In this document: positions 8,701 through 22,500 of the stretch, piece by piece | Layout: each line of letters starts with the position of its first letter | Numbering within the stretch: the stretch's first letter is position 1 | Source of the DNA: Arcuatula senhousia | Taxonomy: Eukaryota; Mollusca; Bivalvia; Mytilida; Mytilidae | Direction of reading: 5' to 3' | Assembly (NCBI GenBank): GCA_963971305.1 | Contig: OZ020313.1 | Span: 55,996,203 to 56,060,202, forward strand | Length of the DNA stretch: 64,000 nucleotides | The notes under the pieces: model-generated | The model's database searches: none | What the model was told of the DNA's origin: nothing | The model's input: only the letters and a program-made list of their open reading frames with translations | Made by a program: the position numbers and the translations under genes

Positions 8701-11700
8701 TCGCTATCATTATCAGACCGGAACCGGAAGTCGTGGCCAACTTTTGAGACTTGGGTCATGCACCTCTATACCTCCCCTTTCTATGCCACCTAGTCCCTAT
8801 GCCACCCAAAATAGCCATCGGGGTCAAATCCGGGGTCGAAAGGACCCACCCAGGCACACTTTATAACAAAATCGCTATCATTATCAGACCGGAACCGGAA
8901 GTCGTGGCCAACTTTTGAGACTTGGGTCATGCACCTCTATACCTCCCCTTTCTATGCCACCTAGTCCCTATGCCACCCAAAATAGCCATCGGGGTCAAAT
9001 CCGGGGTCGAAAGGACCCACCCAGGCACACTTTATAACAAAATCGCTATCATTATCAGACCGGAACCGGAAGTCGTGGCCAACTTTTGAGACTTGGGTCA
9101 TGCACCTCTATACCTCCCCTTTCTATGCCACCTAGTCCCTATGCCACCCAAAATAGCCATCGGGGTCAAATCCGGGGTCGAAAGGACCCACCCAGGCACA
9201 CTTTATAACAAAATCGCTATCATTATCAGACCGGAACCGGAAGTCGTGGCCAACTTTTGAGACTTGGGTCATGCACCTCTATACCTCCCCTTTCTATGCC
9301 ACCTAGTCCCTATGCCACCCAAAATAGCCATCGGGGTCAAATCCGGGGTCGAAAGGACCCACCCAGGCACACTTTATAACAAAATCGCTATCATTATCAG
9401 ACCGGAACCGGAAGTCGTGGCCAACTTTTGAGACTTGGGTCATGCACCTCTATACCTCCCCTTTCTATGCCACCTAGTCCCTATGCCACCCAAAATAGCC
9501 ATCGGGGTCAAATCCGGGGTCGAAAGGACCCACCCAGGCACACTTTATAACAAAATCGCTATCATTATCAGACCGGAACCGGAAGTCGTGGCCAACTTTT
9601 GAGACTTGGGTCATGCACCTCTATACCTCCCCTTTCTATGCCACCTAGTCCCTATGCCACCCAAAATAGCCATCGGGGTCAAATCCGGGGTCGAAAGGAC
9701 CCACCCAGGCACACTTTATAACAAAATCGCTATCATTATCAGACCGGAACCGGAAGTCGTGGACAACTTTTGAGACTTGGGTCATGCACCTCTATACCTC
9801 CCCTTTCTATGCCACCTAGTCCCTATGCCACCCAAAATAGCCATCGGGGTCAAATCCGGGGTCGAAAGGACCCACCCAGGCACACTTTATAACAAAATCG
9901 CTATCATTATCAGACCGGAACCGGAAGTCGTGGCCAACTTTTGAGACTTGGGTCATGCACCTCTATACCTCCCCTTTCTATGCCACCTAGTCCCTATGCC
10001 ACCCAAAATAGCCATCGGGGTCAAATCCGGGGTCGAAAGGACCCACCCAGGCACACTTTATAACAAAATCGCTATCATTATCAGACCGGAACCGGAAGTC
10101 GTGGCCAACTTTTGAGACTTGGGTCATGCACCTCTATACCTCCCCTTTCTATGCCACCTAGTCCCTATGCCACCCAAAATAGCCATCGGGGTCAAATCCG
10201 GGGTCGAAAGGACCCACCCAGGCACACTTTATAACAAAATCGCTATCATTATCAGACCGGAACCGGAAGTCGTGGCCAACTTTTGAGACTTGGGTCATGC
10301 ACCTCTATACCTCCCCTTTCTATGCCACCTAGTCCCTATGCCACCCAAAATAGCCATCGGGGTCAAATCCGGGGTCGAAAGGACCCACCCAGGCACACTT
10401 TATAACAAAATCGCTATCATTATCAGACCGGAACCGGAAGTCGTGACCAACTTTTGAGACTTGGGTCATGCACCTCTATACCTCCCCTTTCTATGCCACC
10501 TAGTCCCTATGCCACCCAAAATAGCCATCGGGGTCAAATCCGGGGTCGAAAGGACCCACCCAGGCACACTTTATAACAAAATCGCTATCATTATCAGACC
10601 GGAACCGGAAGTCGTGGCCAACTTTTGAGACTTGGGTCATGCACCTCTATACCTCCCCTTTCTATGCCACCTAGTCCCTATGCCACCCAAAATAGCCATC
10701 GGGGTCAAATCCGGGGTCGAAAGGACCCACCCAGGCACACTTTATAACAAAATCGCTATCATTATCAGACCGGAACCGGAAGTCGTGGCCAACTTTTGAG
10801 ACTTGGGTCATGCACCTCTATACCTCCCCTTTCTATGCCACCTAGTCCCTATGCCACCCAAAATAGCCATCGGGGTCAAATCCGGGGTCGAAAGGACCCA
10901 CCCAGGCACACTTTATAACAAAATCGCTATCATTATCAGACCGGAACCGGAAGTCGTGGCCAACTTTTGAGACTTGGGTCATGCACCTCTATACCTCCCC
11001 TTTCTATGCCACCTAGTCCCTATGCCACCCAAAATAGCCATCGGGGTCAAATCCGGGGTCGAAAGGACCCACCCAGGCACACTTTATAACAAAATCGCTA
11101 TCATTATCAGACCGGAACCGGAAGTCGTGGCCAACTTTTGAGACTTGGGTCATGCACCTCTATACCTCCCCTTTCTATGCCACCTAGTCCCTATGCCACC
11201 CAAAATAGCCATCGGGGTCAAATCCGGGGTCGAAAGGACCCACCCAGGCACACTTTATAACAAAATCGCTATCATTATCAGACCGGAACCGGAAGTCGTG
11301 GCCAACTTTTGAGACTTGGGTCATGCACCTCTATACCTCCCCTTTCTATGCCACCTAGTCCCTATGCCACCCAAAATAGCCATCGGGGTCAAATCCGGGG
11401 TCGAAAGGACCCACCCAGGCACACTTTATAACAAAATCGCTATCATTATCAGACCGGAACCGGAAGTCGTGACCAATTTTTGAGACTTGGGTCATGCACC
11501 TCTATACCTCCCCTTTCTATGCCACCTAGTCCCTATGCCACCCAAAATAGCCATCGGGGTCAAATCCGGGGTCGAAAGGACCCACCCAGGCACACTTTAT
11601 AACAAAATCGCTATCATTATCAGACCGGAACCGGAAGTCGTGGCCAACTTTTGAGACTTGGGTCATGCACCTCTATACCTCCCCTTTCTATGCCACCTAG

Positions 11701-14648
11701 TCCCTATGCCACCCAAAATAGCCATCGGGGTCAAATCCGGGGTCGAAAGGACCCACCCAGGCACACTTTATAACAAAATCGCTATCATTATCAGACCGGA
11801 ACCGGAAGTCGTGGCCAACTTTTGAGACTTGGGTCATGCACCTCTATACCTCCCCTTTCTATGCCACCTAGTCCCTATGCCACCCAAAATAGCCATCGGG
11901 GTCAAATCCGGGGTCGAAAGGACCCACCCAGGCACACTTTATAACAAAATCGCTATCATTATCAGACCGGAACCGGAAGTCGTGGCCAACTTTTGAGACT
12001 TGGGTCATGCACCTCTATACCTCCCCTTTCTATGCCACCTAGTCCCTATGCCACCCAAAATAGCCATCGGGGTCAAATCCGGGGTCGAAAGGACCCACCC
12101 AGGCACACTTTATAACAAAATCGCTATCATTATCAGACCGGAACCGGAAGTCGTGGCCAACTTTTGAGACTTGGGTCATGCACCTCTATACCTCCCCTTT
12201 CTATGCCACCTAGTCCCTATGCCACCCAAAATAGCCATCGGGGTCAAATCCGGGGTCGAAAGGACCCACCCAGGCACACTTTATAACAAAATCGCTATCA
12301 TTATCAGACCGGAACCGGAAGTCGTGGCCAACTTTTGAGACTTGGGTCATGCACCTCTATACCTCCCCTTTCTATGCCACCTAGTCCCTATGCCACCCAA
12401 AATAGCCATCGGGGTCAAATCCGGGGTCGAAAGGACCCACCCAGGCACACTTTATAACAAAATCGCTATCATTATCAGACCGGAACCGGAAGTCGTGGCC
12501 AACTTTTGAGACTTGGGTCATGCACCTCTATACCTCCCCTTTCTATGCCACCTAGTCCCTATGCCACCCAAAATAGCCATCGGGGTCAAATCCGGGGTCG
12601 AAAGGACCCACCCAGGCACACTTTATAACAAAATCGCTATCATTATCAGACCGGAACCGGAAGTCGTGGCCAACTTTTGAGACTTGGGTCATGCACCTCT
12701 ATACCTCCCCTTTCTATGCCACCTAGTCCCTATGCCACCCAAAATAGCCATCGGGGTCAAATCCGGGGTCGAAAGGACCCACCCAGGCACACTTTATAAC
12801 AAAATCGCTATCATTATCAGACCGGAACCGGAAGTCGTGGCCAACTTTTGAGACTTGGGTCATGCACCTCTATACCTCCCCTTTCTATGCCACCTAGTCC
12901 CTATGCCACCCAAAATAGCCATCGGGGTCAAATCCGGGGTCGAAAGGACCCACCCAGGCACACTTTATAACAAAATCGCTATCATTATCAGACCGGAACC
13001 GGAAGTCGTGGCCAACTTTTGAGACTTGGGTCATGCACCTCTATACCTCCCCTTTCTATGCCACCTAGTCCCTATGCCACCCAAAATAGCCATCGGGGTC
13101 AAATCCGGGGTCGAAAGGACCCACCCAGGCACACTTTATAACAAAATCGCTATCATTATCAGACCGGAACCGGAAGTCGTGGCCAACTTTTGAGACTTGG
13201 GTCATGCACCTCTATACCTCCCCTTTCTATGCCACCTAGTCCCTATGCCACCCAAAATAGCCATCGGGGTCAAATCCGGGGTCGAAAGGACCCACCCAGG
13301 CACACTTTATAACAAAATCGCTATCATTATCAGACCGGAACCGGAAGTCGTGGCCAACTTTTGAGACTTGGGTCATGCACCTCTATACCTCCCCTTTCTA
13401 TGCCACCTAGTCCCTATGCCACCCAAAATAGCCATCGGGGTCAAATCCGGGGTCGAAAGGACCCACCCAGGCACACTTTATAACAAAATCGCTATCATTA
13501 TCAGACCGGAACCGGAAGTCGTGGCCAACTTTTGAGACTTGGGTCATGCACCTCTATACCTCTCCTTTCTATGCCACCTAGTCCCTATGCCACCCAAAAT
13601 AGCCATCGGGGTCAAATCCGGGGTCGAAAGGACCCACCCAGGTACACTTTATAACAAAATCGCTATCATTATCAGACCGGAACCGGAAGTCGTGGCCAAC
13701 TTTTGAGACTTGGGTCATGCACCTCTATACCTCCCCTTTCTATGCCACCTAGTCCCTATGCCACCCAAAATAGCCATCGGGGTCAAATCCGGGGTCGAAA
13801 GGACCCACCCAGGCACACTTTATAACAAAATCGCTATCATTATCAGACCGGAACCGGAAGTCGTGGCCAACTTTTGAGACTTGGGTCATGCACCTCTATA
13901 CCTCCCCTTTCTATGCCACCTAGTCCCTATGCCACCCAAAATAGCCATCGGGGTCAAATCCGGGGTCGAAAGGACCCACCCAGGCACACTTTATAACAAA
14001 ATCGCTATCATTATCAGACCGGAACCGGAAGTCGTGGCCAACTTTTGAGACTTGGGTCATGCACCTCTATACCTCCCCTTTCTATGCCACCTAGTCCCTA
14101 TGCCACCCAAAATAGCCATCGGGGTCAAATCCGGGGTCGAAAGGACCCACCCAGGCACACTTTATAACAAAATCGCTATCATTATCAGACCGGAACCGGA
14201 AGTCGTGGCCAACTTTTGAGACTTGGGTCATGCACCTCTATACCTCCCCTTTCTATGCCACCTAGTCCCTATGCCACCCAAAATAGCCATCGGGGTCAAA
14301 TCCGGGGTCGAAAGGACCCACCCAGGCACACTTTATAACAAAATCGCTATCATTATCAGACCGGAACCGGAAGTCGTGGCCAACTTTTGAGACTTGGGTC
14401 ATGCACCTCTATACCTCCCCTTTCTATGCCACCTAGTCCCTATGCCACCCAAAATAGCCATCGGGGTCAAATCCGGGGTCGAAAGGACCCACCCAGGCAC
14501 ACTTTATAACAAAATCGCTATCATTATCAGACCGGAACCGGAAGTCGTGGCCAACTTTTGAGACTTGGGTCATGCACCTCTATACCTCCCCTTTCTATGC
14601 CACCTAGTCCCTATGCCACCCAAAATAGCCATCGGAGTCAAATCCGGG
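5746..14648. repeat. 171-bp satellite array, 52 head-to-tail copies
   Basis: The same 171-bp unit repeats without interruption. For example aaaggaccc begins at 5761, 5932 and 6103, and the last copy begins at 14482, exactly 51 periods after the first. Copies are nearly identical, with scattered single changes such as those at 7085, 7540, 8394, 9763, 10446, 11472, 13563, 13643 and 14636. Each unit contains a short hairpin GGGTC-GAAAG-GACCC, a CCGGAACCGG palindrome, and two copies of ctatgccacc. The array both begins and ends with tcaaatcc(gg/ta)g, so it is 52 units plus 11 bases. The unit length is divisible by three, but every frame has stops. It is GC-richer than the host DNA to its right and similar to the Polinton relic to its left. 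Confidence 0.97.
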
Positions 14649-16428
14649 ATGAAAAGAACGAATTGCCAATGTGGCTTATATGCAATTTTACGGACACTCT
14701 CGGGCCCAGTTCATAAGGACATGCGTCACCAACAAATCTGTTTTTAAAACTTTTCTTTTTCATCAATTTCAAGTCATGAGATGGTTTATAAATGCTGTAA
14801 TAATTGATATTTAATTCAAATAAACACAAACCCCGTCAAACTTCTGTATATACATGCGGTTTCAAAGATGGATTATTTTACGTACTACTTTTCAGGATGC
14901 CGAAAAGTACGAAAGCCTATTGGTAACAAAACTTAGTACTTAAATGTATAAGAGTCATTGATTTGGGAAGGCAAATGTATATAGATCTATTAAGTAAGAT
15001 ATTACACATACTGTTTTTTTTAACCAGCAAATAAAGAAGATTATAAAAAATACATCAGCTATATAAGAAATATCGCTAGATGAGGGTCTGCATAGTTAAC
15101 ACATTCATAATTATTAATGGGTTTAATCCCTTACATTGCTAAGTATGTGTTGTGTGTTTCATTCAGTTGTATGTTTATAATAGTTCCAATTACAATATGT
15201 TTTTAATACACTGCCTTGTTTATCAATGTCATTTGAGATACCTTAATTGATCTTATTTATTAATTTCATAATAATCCATTTAAACGAGAAAGTGAAAGTA
15301 GGATTCTGAATAGGACTGGTGTAGATCTTTCCATCTTTAAAAAAATAAAATTCAAAATGTGTCAACATTCTTATTGTAGTACCATCTTTTTCTGGTTTTA
15401 AAAATCATATTGTCTGGGGAGAACAAGTTATTAATTAACTCTTCGATCTTTACACCCTTGTCCTTGTGATGTCATTGTGTACATTTCAATAATGCTTTCA
15501 CTTTTCTTGCTTTTCAATCAAATTTAGAAAAAATTTGATGCATTAATTGTTATATGTTGTTGTGAGCGAGCAATGACAGGAGCATAGCTTTCCGTTTTTA
15601 TTTGTAAATGGAAATGGCAACAGAGGTTTTAGTCTGATTAGGCTCTCTAGTGGGTCCAGTGCAAAGTCATGGTTGAGAACCAAACAGGAAAGGCACCGGC
15701 AAATAAAGGCAAATAACTATTAAACTTCTCAGATGAACTTGATTGAAAATCAATACATTTTTAAAATAACATAAATCGAATATTAAATGAATATTAAAAT
15801 AATGTTAAATGAATATTAAACGAATGTTAAACGAAAGTTAAATGAATATTAAACGAATGTTAAATGAATATCAAATGAATATCAAAGGAATAACGAAAAA
15901 GTAACCAACTTCACATTGCCTTGCAATGAGCAGCTTCTTATCAGAGGCACTCGTAAACATTTAAATTTGGAAAAAAAAACAATAATTATATATGGTTATT
16001 TAGTTATATTCGTGATAACAAAAAATTGACGCTATGTTTATACCAATGATACGCCATGTATTCATTTCTCATTGTGCAATGTGTGTATTAATGTTGGCGA
16101 ATGAACCCTTTAATGAACATCTGTATGCCTAGAAAGTTCCTTTTTGTTTGTTTTGCTATTCTGATTTAGCTTACTAAAATACTTTTTATTCTTTGTTGTG
16201 TTTCTCTGTGCCACTTTATTGGTCGTGTTTAAAGAAAGGCATGCTTACTATACACCACATTTTATATATGTGAGATTATCCAATTTCTTATCAGTAAATC
16301 TAAAACATTTTTGTGCAAAATGTATTGTTTAAAAAGAACAATTTTTTGCCAAATCTTTGTTACACTCTGGATCATTTTGAAAATTGAGAGTATAGACAAA
16401 AATCAACTCATAAGCATATACGACTTAC
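14649..16428. other. AT-rich host DNA, no gene recognised apart from a minisatellite
   Basis: Composition changes sharply at 14649 from the satellite to AT-rich sequence. It is downstream of, or within the last introns of, the minus-strand receptor gene. I see no exon I can support; further cytoplasmic exons and the 3' UTR of that gene may lie here. Confidence 0.5.
15778..15892. repeat. 11-bp minisatellite, about ten degenerate copies
   Basis: Variants of gaatattaaac / gaatgttaaat / gaatatcaaat follow one another with an 11-base period. Confidence 0.8.
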
Positions 16429-16514
16429 AACAGACGGTTTAGTTACATGTTCCTCCATACATATGTCTTCATCTACATAAATGTTTGGGGCACTGTTGTA
16501 TGCTTGATCCTTTT
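16429..16514 (-). CDS. Receptor cytoplasmic exon (probable)
   Basis: Acceptor TTTTTTTTTTCAATTTTCAG and strong donor GTAAGT enclose 86 bases reading KDQAYNSAPNIYVDEDICME in one open frame. NIYVDED is a candidate tyrosine phosphorylation site. The phase does not match the transmembrane exon directly, so an intervening exon is needed; alternatively it belongs to another transcript. Confidence 0.5.
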
Positions 16515-19500
16515 CTGAAAATTGAAAAAAAAAACATCATTTATTTCAGAACCTCCAAAATCTTTATATTTCAATAAACATCTGACAAAGTCAAAAATGG
16601 CCGAATTCGTGAAACAGGAAGAATGTAAGCAAAAGACCTGAAATCGAATTTCACGTTATGGGACCCCGCCCTGGTGGGGTACACCAAATATCAAGTGCAG
16701 TGATAAGTAGTTGCTGAGAAAACCTTTACGAAAATTTCAAGCCCAAAAAAGCCATTACTCCCACAAAAATTGCTGATAAAGGATTCCTGCATGGTTATAT
16801 GCACTACTACGTATGGTGTACGTGTTGTATATTGTCCATTGTGGTTTTTCTAAATTGCCGTTTAATTGTGGGCTGTGTCGCGTACACTTATTCCACATCT
16901 CTTTATTTTCTATTAGTTCCGTTTAATTCTGTTTGATGGTTTGATGTTGCGCTCACAAACTCACAGTGATTAGGACTTTTTCTAACACTCAAACAGAACT
17001 TAACGGAAAAAAATGATGGTAATATACAAACTACAAAACGGTGTGCTTCTTGCATACAATGTTTCGTTAAATTCTGTTCAGTAGTTTAAGACTTTGATCA
17101 TAGACGGATGGTGATATGGACGGTTGAAAGGCCAGACCAGCCAAAAACATTATACCCTTCCGACTTAGTTGCGTAATGTATAATGAAACTATCAACTACG
17201 ATAATTTTTTTTAATTGATTAAGTTACTGGACTTGCCTGACACGCAATTAACCAATAGATTAATAGTAAATAATATTTTGGTATTTTTGTATTATTATTT
17301 AAAGGTTTTTTTCTGTATTGCACAAGGTCCAATCCCTACAAAGTGCGACACGATAAATTTGTTTTTGCGTGACATCAGTACGGTTTTTGCAGATCGCCTA
17401 AATGCATTGTGGGAAAAGCAGAGGAAAATTAAGACGATTTTGGCTTTTTCCAGGACAATTAAAGTTTATAGAATAATTAATTCTTGGAAAATACGTCAAT
17501 ATTTTTTCAAAATACACAAGAAATATCCAGCACAGTTAGATGTTGTTTCCGTGTCAAAAATAAAGATTATTATGAAATCTTAAAATATCGTAATTTCGGT
17601 ATAAAAGAACAGTAGAAATGAATCCAAAAGAGTTTCTGCGCTTCTTTGGTCAAATCTGAAATGTTTAAGATCTTTCTTACGCACAGTTATAAGGATACGT
17701 TGAAGTTATAAACATTTTTCTCCAAAAATGCTACGGTTTTTTCGGGAATACTGTAAGGTTTCTTCGGGTACCAATGACGGTTTTTGAGTGACACGGCGTA
17801 AGAATGCGACGGTTTTCTCCTTATATTCAGATTTTTAATCTATGAAAGGATACCTAAATCAATGTGTTTATTTCATACCTTTATTGGTCTTTCGTTGTTA
17901 TTCAAGCTTCAATCATAAAACAAAAGCAAATTCTAACAATAAAGTTTACGAAAAAAAACAAGACATATGTATAGCTTCAGTACGAGGACCTTTATCGCGA
18001 AAACTTCAATTAGGTCTTTGGGTTTCAAATACCTACTTCCTGTTAACCGACTTGATAAATTTACGAACTTTTAAAATGATTTATAATAAAAAGCTACGGG
18101 GCATATATTTGCATCAACATCTAATAGAAAAAGTCTTATATATCAATTGACATATTTGGCCCTTTTGACCTCTATTTTTTTTCAAAAACGATTAGAATTA
18201 TTGCAAATCTGATTGAAAAAAGCAGGCAGCGATTCACACGAGGATTCCAATGATTTTTTTTTATCTGACCAAAAATAAAAAATCCCTTTTGGCACTTTTT
18301 TTCTACAACTTTAGGGGCCACAAACCCCAAATACAGTACCAACTTTCCTTAAGAGTATATAACCATCATATGAAAACTTCACAACAGTTGGCTGGCCCAC
18401 TTCACCTTAATTTTTGTGTAAAACTATTTGCCTAGAAAGACATTAGAAATTGAAAATCTGATTGAAAAACGCAGGCATGGATTTTCACAAGAATTTTCAA
18501 AATCGGACCTCAAATAAAAAAGTAAATTTTTGGGGTCTGGTCTTTTTTTACCCCACGTAGTAATGTAACGATGCAATATATATCAAAAACATTGACAAAT
18601 TTAGTTTAAAGAATTTAATGAGGAATTGAATAAAAAAAGAATTTTCAAAATTGAATGAATAATAAACATTCTACAACAGTTTTGTAAATAATTGATATAA
18701 TATAGAATTTGTAAATACACCGGATTTAGCCCCCTTTGGCCCTTTTTACTAAAACAGTAGGGGCCACAAACCCCAAATACAATACCAATCTTCCTTAAGT
18801 AGTAACTAACATCATATTAAAATTTCATAACAATCGGTCAATATTTACTCAAGTCACATGCACGGCTACCAAATGTCTACAGACGAAGACAATAATGCCG
18901 ACGACAAATTTATGGCTATTCTATATGGATATCGATAAAGTTTAAACCTAATTTGTTTTATCCTAGCCTAATGTTTGAAACCAGTGCGGTTCTTAAGTGG
19001 CACTGGTGAGGCCTCTTTGCCGGCAAAACTACTGGAATGTGTGTCCTATGTTGTTGAGTTGGACAGCCCTGTCATAATGAATATATGGGTTATCAGGTTC
19101 TATTGTATAAAAAAATGATCGCAATCTTTAATACATTGGTGCACCGTATTAAAGAACCCTGCTACAGGTCCCGATAAGAGAAAGACTTGTAAGGCGTTCC
19201 CATCCATCCGTACTTTTTCAGATTACAGAGAGGTCTCATCCCCGATTGGCCATGTGTCCCCATTTTCCCACTTAATCATGATAACATGTTCATTTTCAAG
19301 TTCAGCTATCTGATATAACCGAAATCGGGCTGCTGCGGAGTAAAGGTTTTAACTTTTGTGTAACTAACCTTATTTTTTTTTTATTTTCTTAAATGAACAT
19401 ACGTTTATCATTGTAACCCAACTTCTATAAACTAGTATATGACTATTTCAGTATCATGAATGATTTTTCCTATACCTCAAGTACCTCAGTTTTAACTATA

Positions 19501-22500
19501 AATATCTTGCATGGAGCCCATTATATTTACATAATCTCGTTTTAGGATTTATAAAATTGTTTAAGATTGTGGAAAATGTAATTCATGGGGCTTATGAAAT
19601 GAAAATTAAAACAAACGTTTTCTAAAATATAAATTGTTTGCTATTTGCGTTTCTAGTTTTATTGCAGTAATTTTTAAAGTTTGATAATATTCGACCGCAT
19701 GTAAAATATATGTATCTGAATAGTTTTCTTGTACGGATAATGTCTTTTTTTTACATTTGTTGCAAGATTTTGGAAGGAATTGTTTTAGAATTAACAATAA
19801 AAAACGTTTCTCGGTTTGTTGTTCATTTGTTTTTAATAACAAAGAAATCAAAAACTCCAAATTTGTAATTTCAAGGCAAATTTAAAAAAACAAGTTAAAT
19901 TGTTTGTTTCAACTTGAGCGCGAAAAAACTGTCGCTTTGTTCATCAAAAACCGTCACCTACACACCAAAAAACCTTATATAGCAAAAGGTAACACACGAA
20001 GAAACCTTACCAAAGTAAAATATTTTGGCTGGCAAATATGCTCTTTTGCTTTACGACAGAAGACTGGTTCAAAGTAAAAACTGTTGGCAAATAAGTAAAT
20101 TTTATATAGGAATAGATAAACTAACCTTACGGTGAATTTTCTTGACAAAATTCGTTTGAAGGTCCAAAAACAAGGCTTACGAGAAGGAAATATTACTTTT
20201 TCTGTTTTATATAACTGTTTTATTGAAAAAAATTATATATACCTACCGATTTTTCAGAATACAGGGTTAAATGTCAATACTTTTTCAAGACCAATTTCAT
20301 TCATTTACACACTGATAATTGATACGTTTTCATTTTTGTCATCTGTAAAATTTGGATATGTCCGCAAAAACCTTACTGTTATCACGCAAAAACATTTTTG
20401 TCGTGTCGCACTTTGTAGGGATTGAGGTCGATATCATCGGAGCGTTTTACCTTGCATATACGTACGAATACGTTTTTTCCATAAATATGCTTATTGATCT
20501 TTTAAAATATTGTGATTCAAATTCAACTGATCTCTGCTGATTAGATTTTACACCTTTTTTATATGTAAACCATATCAGCGTTTTTTTTGTGTGCAAAGTT
20601 AATGTTCAAAATTTGACTGTCATACTAAAACAATCATATCTAATTATACGTAACCTTGGTTATTATTATCATAACTTTCATATCCTCTCTCTTTGTCCTG
20701 TCCATGAGTTTTTCTAAAAGATTAAAGTTCATTTACTTGGAATGTCTGAGAAAAACCCCGATCTTCCATATATCATGTATACTGAGGTTATTGTCTATAA
20801 ATGTAGATGTCAAACAATTAATTATAAAAAATAATTAAGGTAACAATTAGGTTTTGTTTCGAATATGATTGTTCTTTTCCAGCAGACGATTCGATTTATT
20901 TTTCTTTTTTTTTCCCACAATTTTTTTGTTGTTATATTGTAACAATCATCTTTGATTCATAATTAATTTGATGTAGATAAGTTAGCTATCACTCACTACT
21001 CTCAGTACAAACCTTCGTAAGCAGACACAGAGAATGACTACAATTAATACTAAAGCTATAACAAGTATTCCTAGTACTGATCCGACCACAACGGGTACAA
21101 CGGGGGAATGGTGTTTCTCTACAAATTAAATATATATTCATTACAAAACTATTAAAATTTACACTATCTCTAAAACGTTCAGCAAAAGCATTGTTTTATA
21201 TATCAGCCAGTGTTAAAAAGATGATTTGCTAGAGTTTGTACATGTATCAGATTATGCCTTAAGATTTGTACACATGTAAGCTAAGTGCAGATAAAACACT
21301 TAGAGGTAAAACAACCAACTATCGACATATATTGTTTTAAAAAAAGACTATGTTGATGTTAAGATTTATCTTCCAGTCAACCTACCCTTCCCTCAGAATT
21401 CCATCAGTTTCTATCATTTCCATCAATTTTTTGATAGAATTTGATGGAAATTGATGGATTTCCGTCAAGAATTAGACTTTTTGATAGAATACTGATGGAA
21501 GTTGATAGAAAAGTAAAAACCAATGGAAAAAATTCCGTCAACACATGCTTGATGGAAAAAATTCTACTATTTCCATTAAAAAAACAACCCGCTGATGGAA
21601 ATGTTAATAGAAAACTGATGGAAAATTGTCTTCCAATGGAAAGCTGACGGAAAATTGATGGAAAATCATCTTTTGATGGAAAGTTGCCGGAAAATTGATA
21701 GAAAATTGACGGGAAATTATCTTTCAATAGAAAATTGGCGGAAAATTGATAGAAATAAAGATCATGACGGAAATTGATAGAAAAACTTGATGGAAAAAAT
21801 CAGTAATGTTATAGTGTGCCGGAAAAACTTGCACCTGCTGAACTATTGACGGAATCTTGATGGAAAGTTTGACCTAAGTGCACTTGGTGATGTCATCTAT
21901 TACATCATCAGTTTTTTAGTCATGATTTTGCTAGCAGAAGATAAGGTGTCTGTTCAATGAGATAAATTTTACAAGATGAAGATACTGTAAGTACACAAAT
22001 TTTATTCATCTATAGTGCATGTATTTCAGTTGTTGAATTACTTACACAATTTTAACTTCAGAAGTTAAAATTTTGAAATTTTGATGAATTATTTCCTGTT
22101 AAGATTCAGAAATACATCAAATTGTCTAGCACAGCAAACACATAAAAAGGGAGTAGGTTTATTCAATTGCAGTTTTATATTTGTATCGTTATATTGAAAA
22201 TCATTTATTAAAAGTATGTAGTTATTCCATGTTTCCCCCTTTTTCCCCATTTCTTAATACATGGCAGGTAATAATCTTTTCTTTCCAAAGTATAGACACA
22301 CTCATGCAATACCTAGAATGGTAGATTAAGTTGTAAATGACAATGCCCATAACAATACACTAAAGTCAACAAAAGCTCTGTAATAAATGCAAAACTTCTT
22401 TGTGTAGATTGAGGTATGATATTTTTCAGAACTTACATGCATTCTGCTTTCTTTAATAGCAAATTGTCTGCAGCTGTTTCCAAATATAAAAAAAATGAAA

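Noticed and set aside
5746..14648. CRISPR-like array
   Set aside because: There are no unique spacers: the whole 171-bp unit repeats head to tail, and the setting is an animal genome.
5746..14648. Alpha-satellite, because the unit is 171 bp
   Set aside because: The sequence does not resemble alphoid DNA and the genome is not primate; the length match is chance.
14565..14747. 60-residue ORF at the end of the satellite
   Set aside because: It is the satellite frame running into flanking DNA; every unit elsewhere has a stop in this frame.
17215..17583. 122-residue plus-strand ORF
   Set aside because: It lies in the arm of the foldback element and contains the inverted-repeat sequence; no protein family is recognisable.
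21404..21727. 107-residue minus-strand ORF rich in Phe/Ser/Ile
   Set aside because: The residues come from the repeated GATGGAAA word, not from selection on protein.
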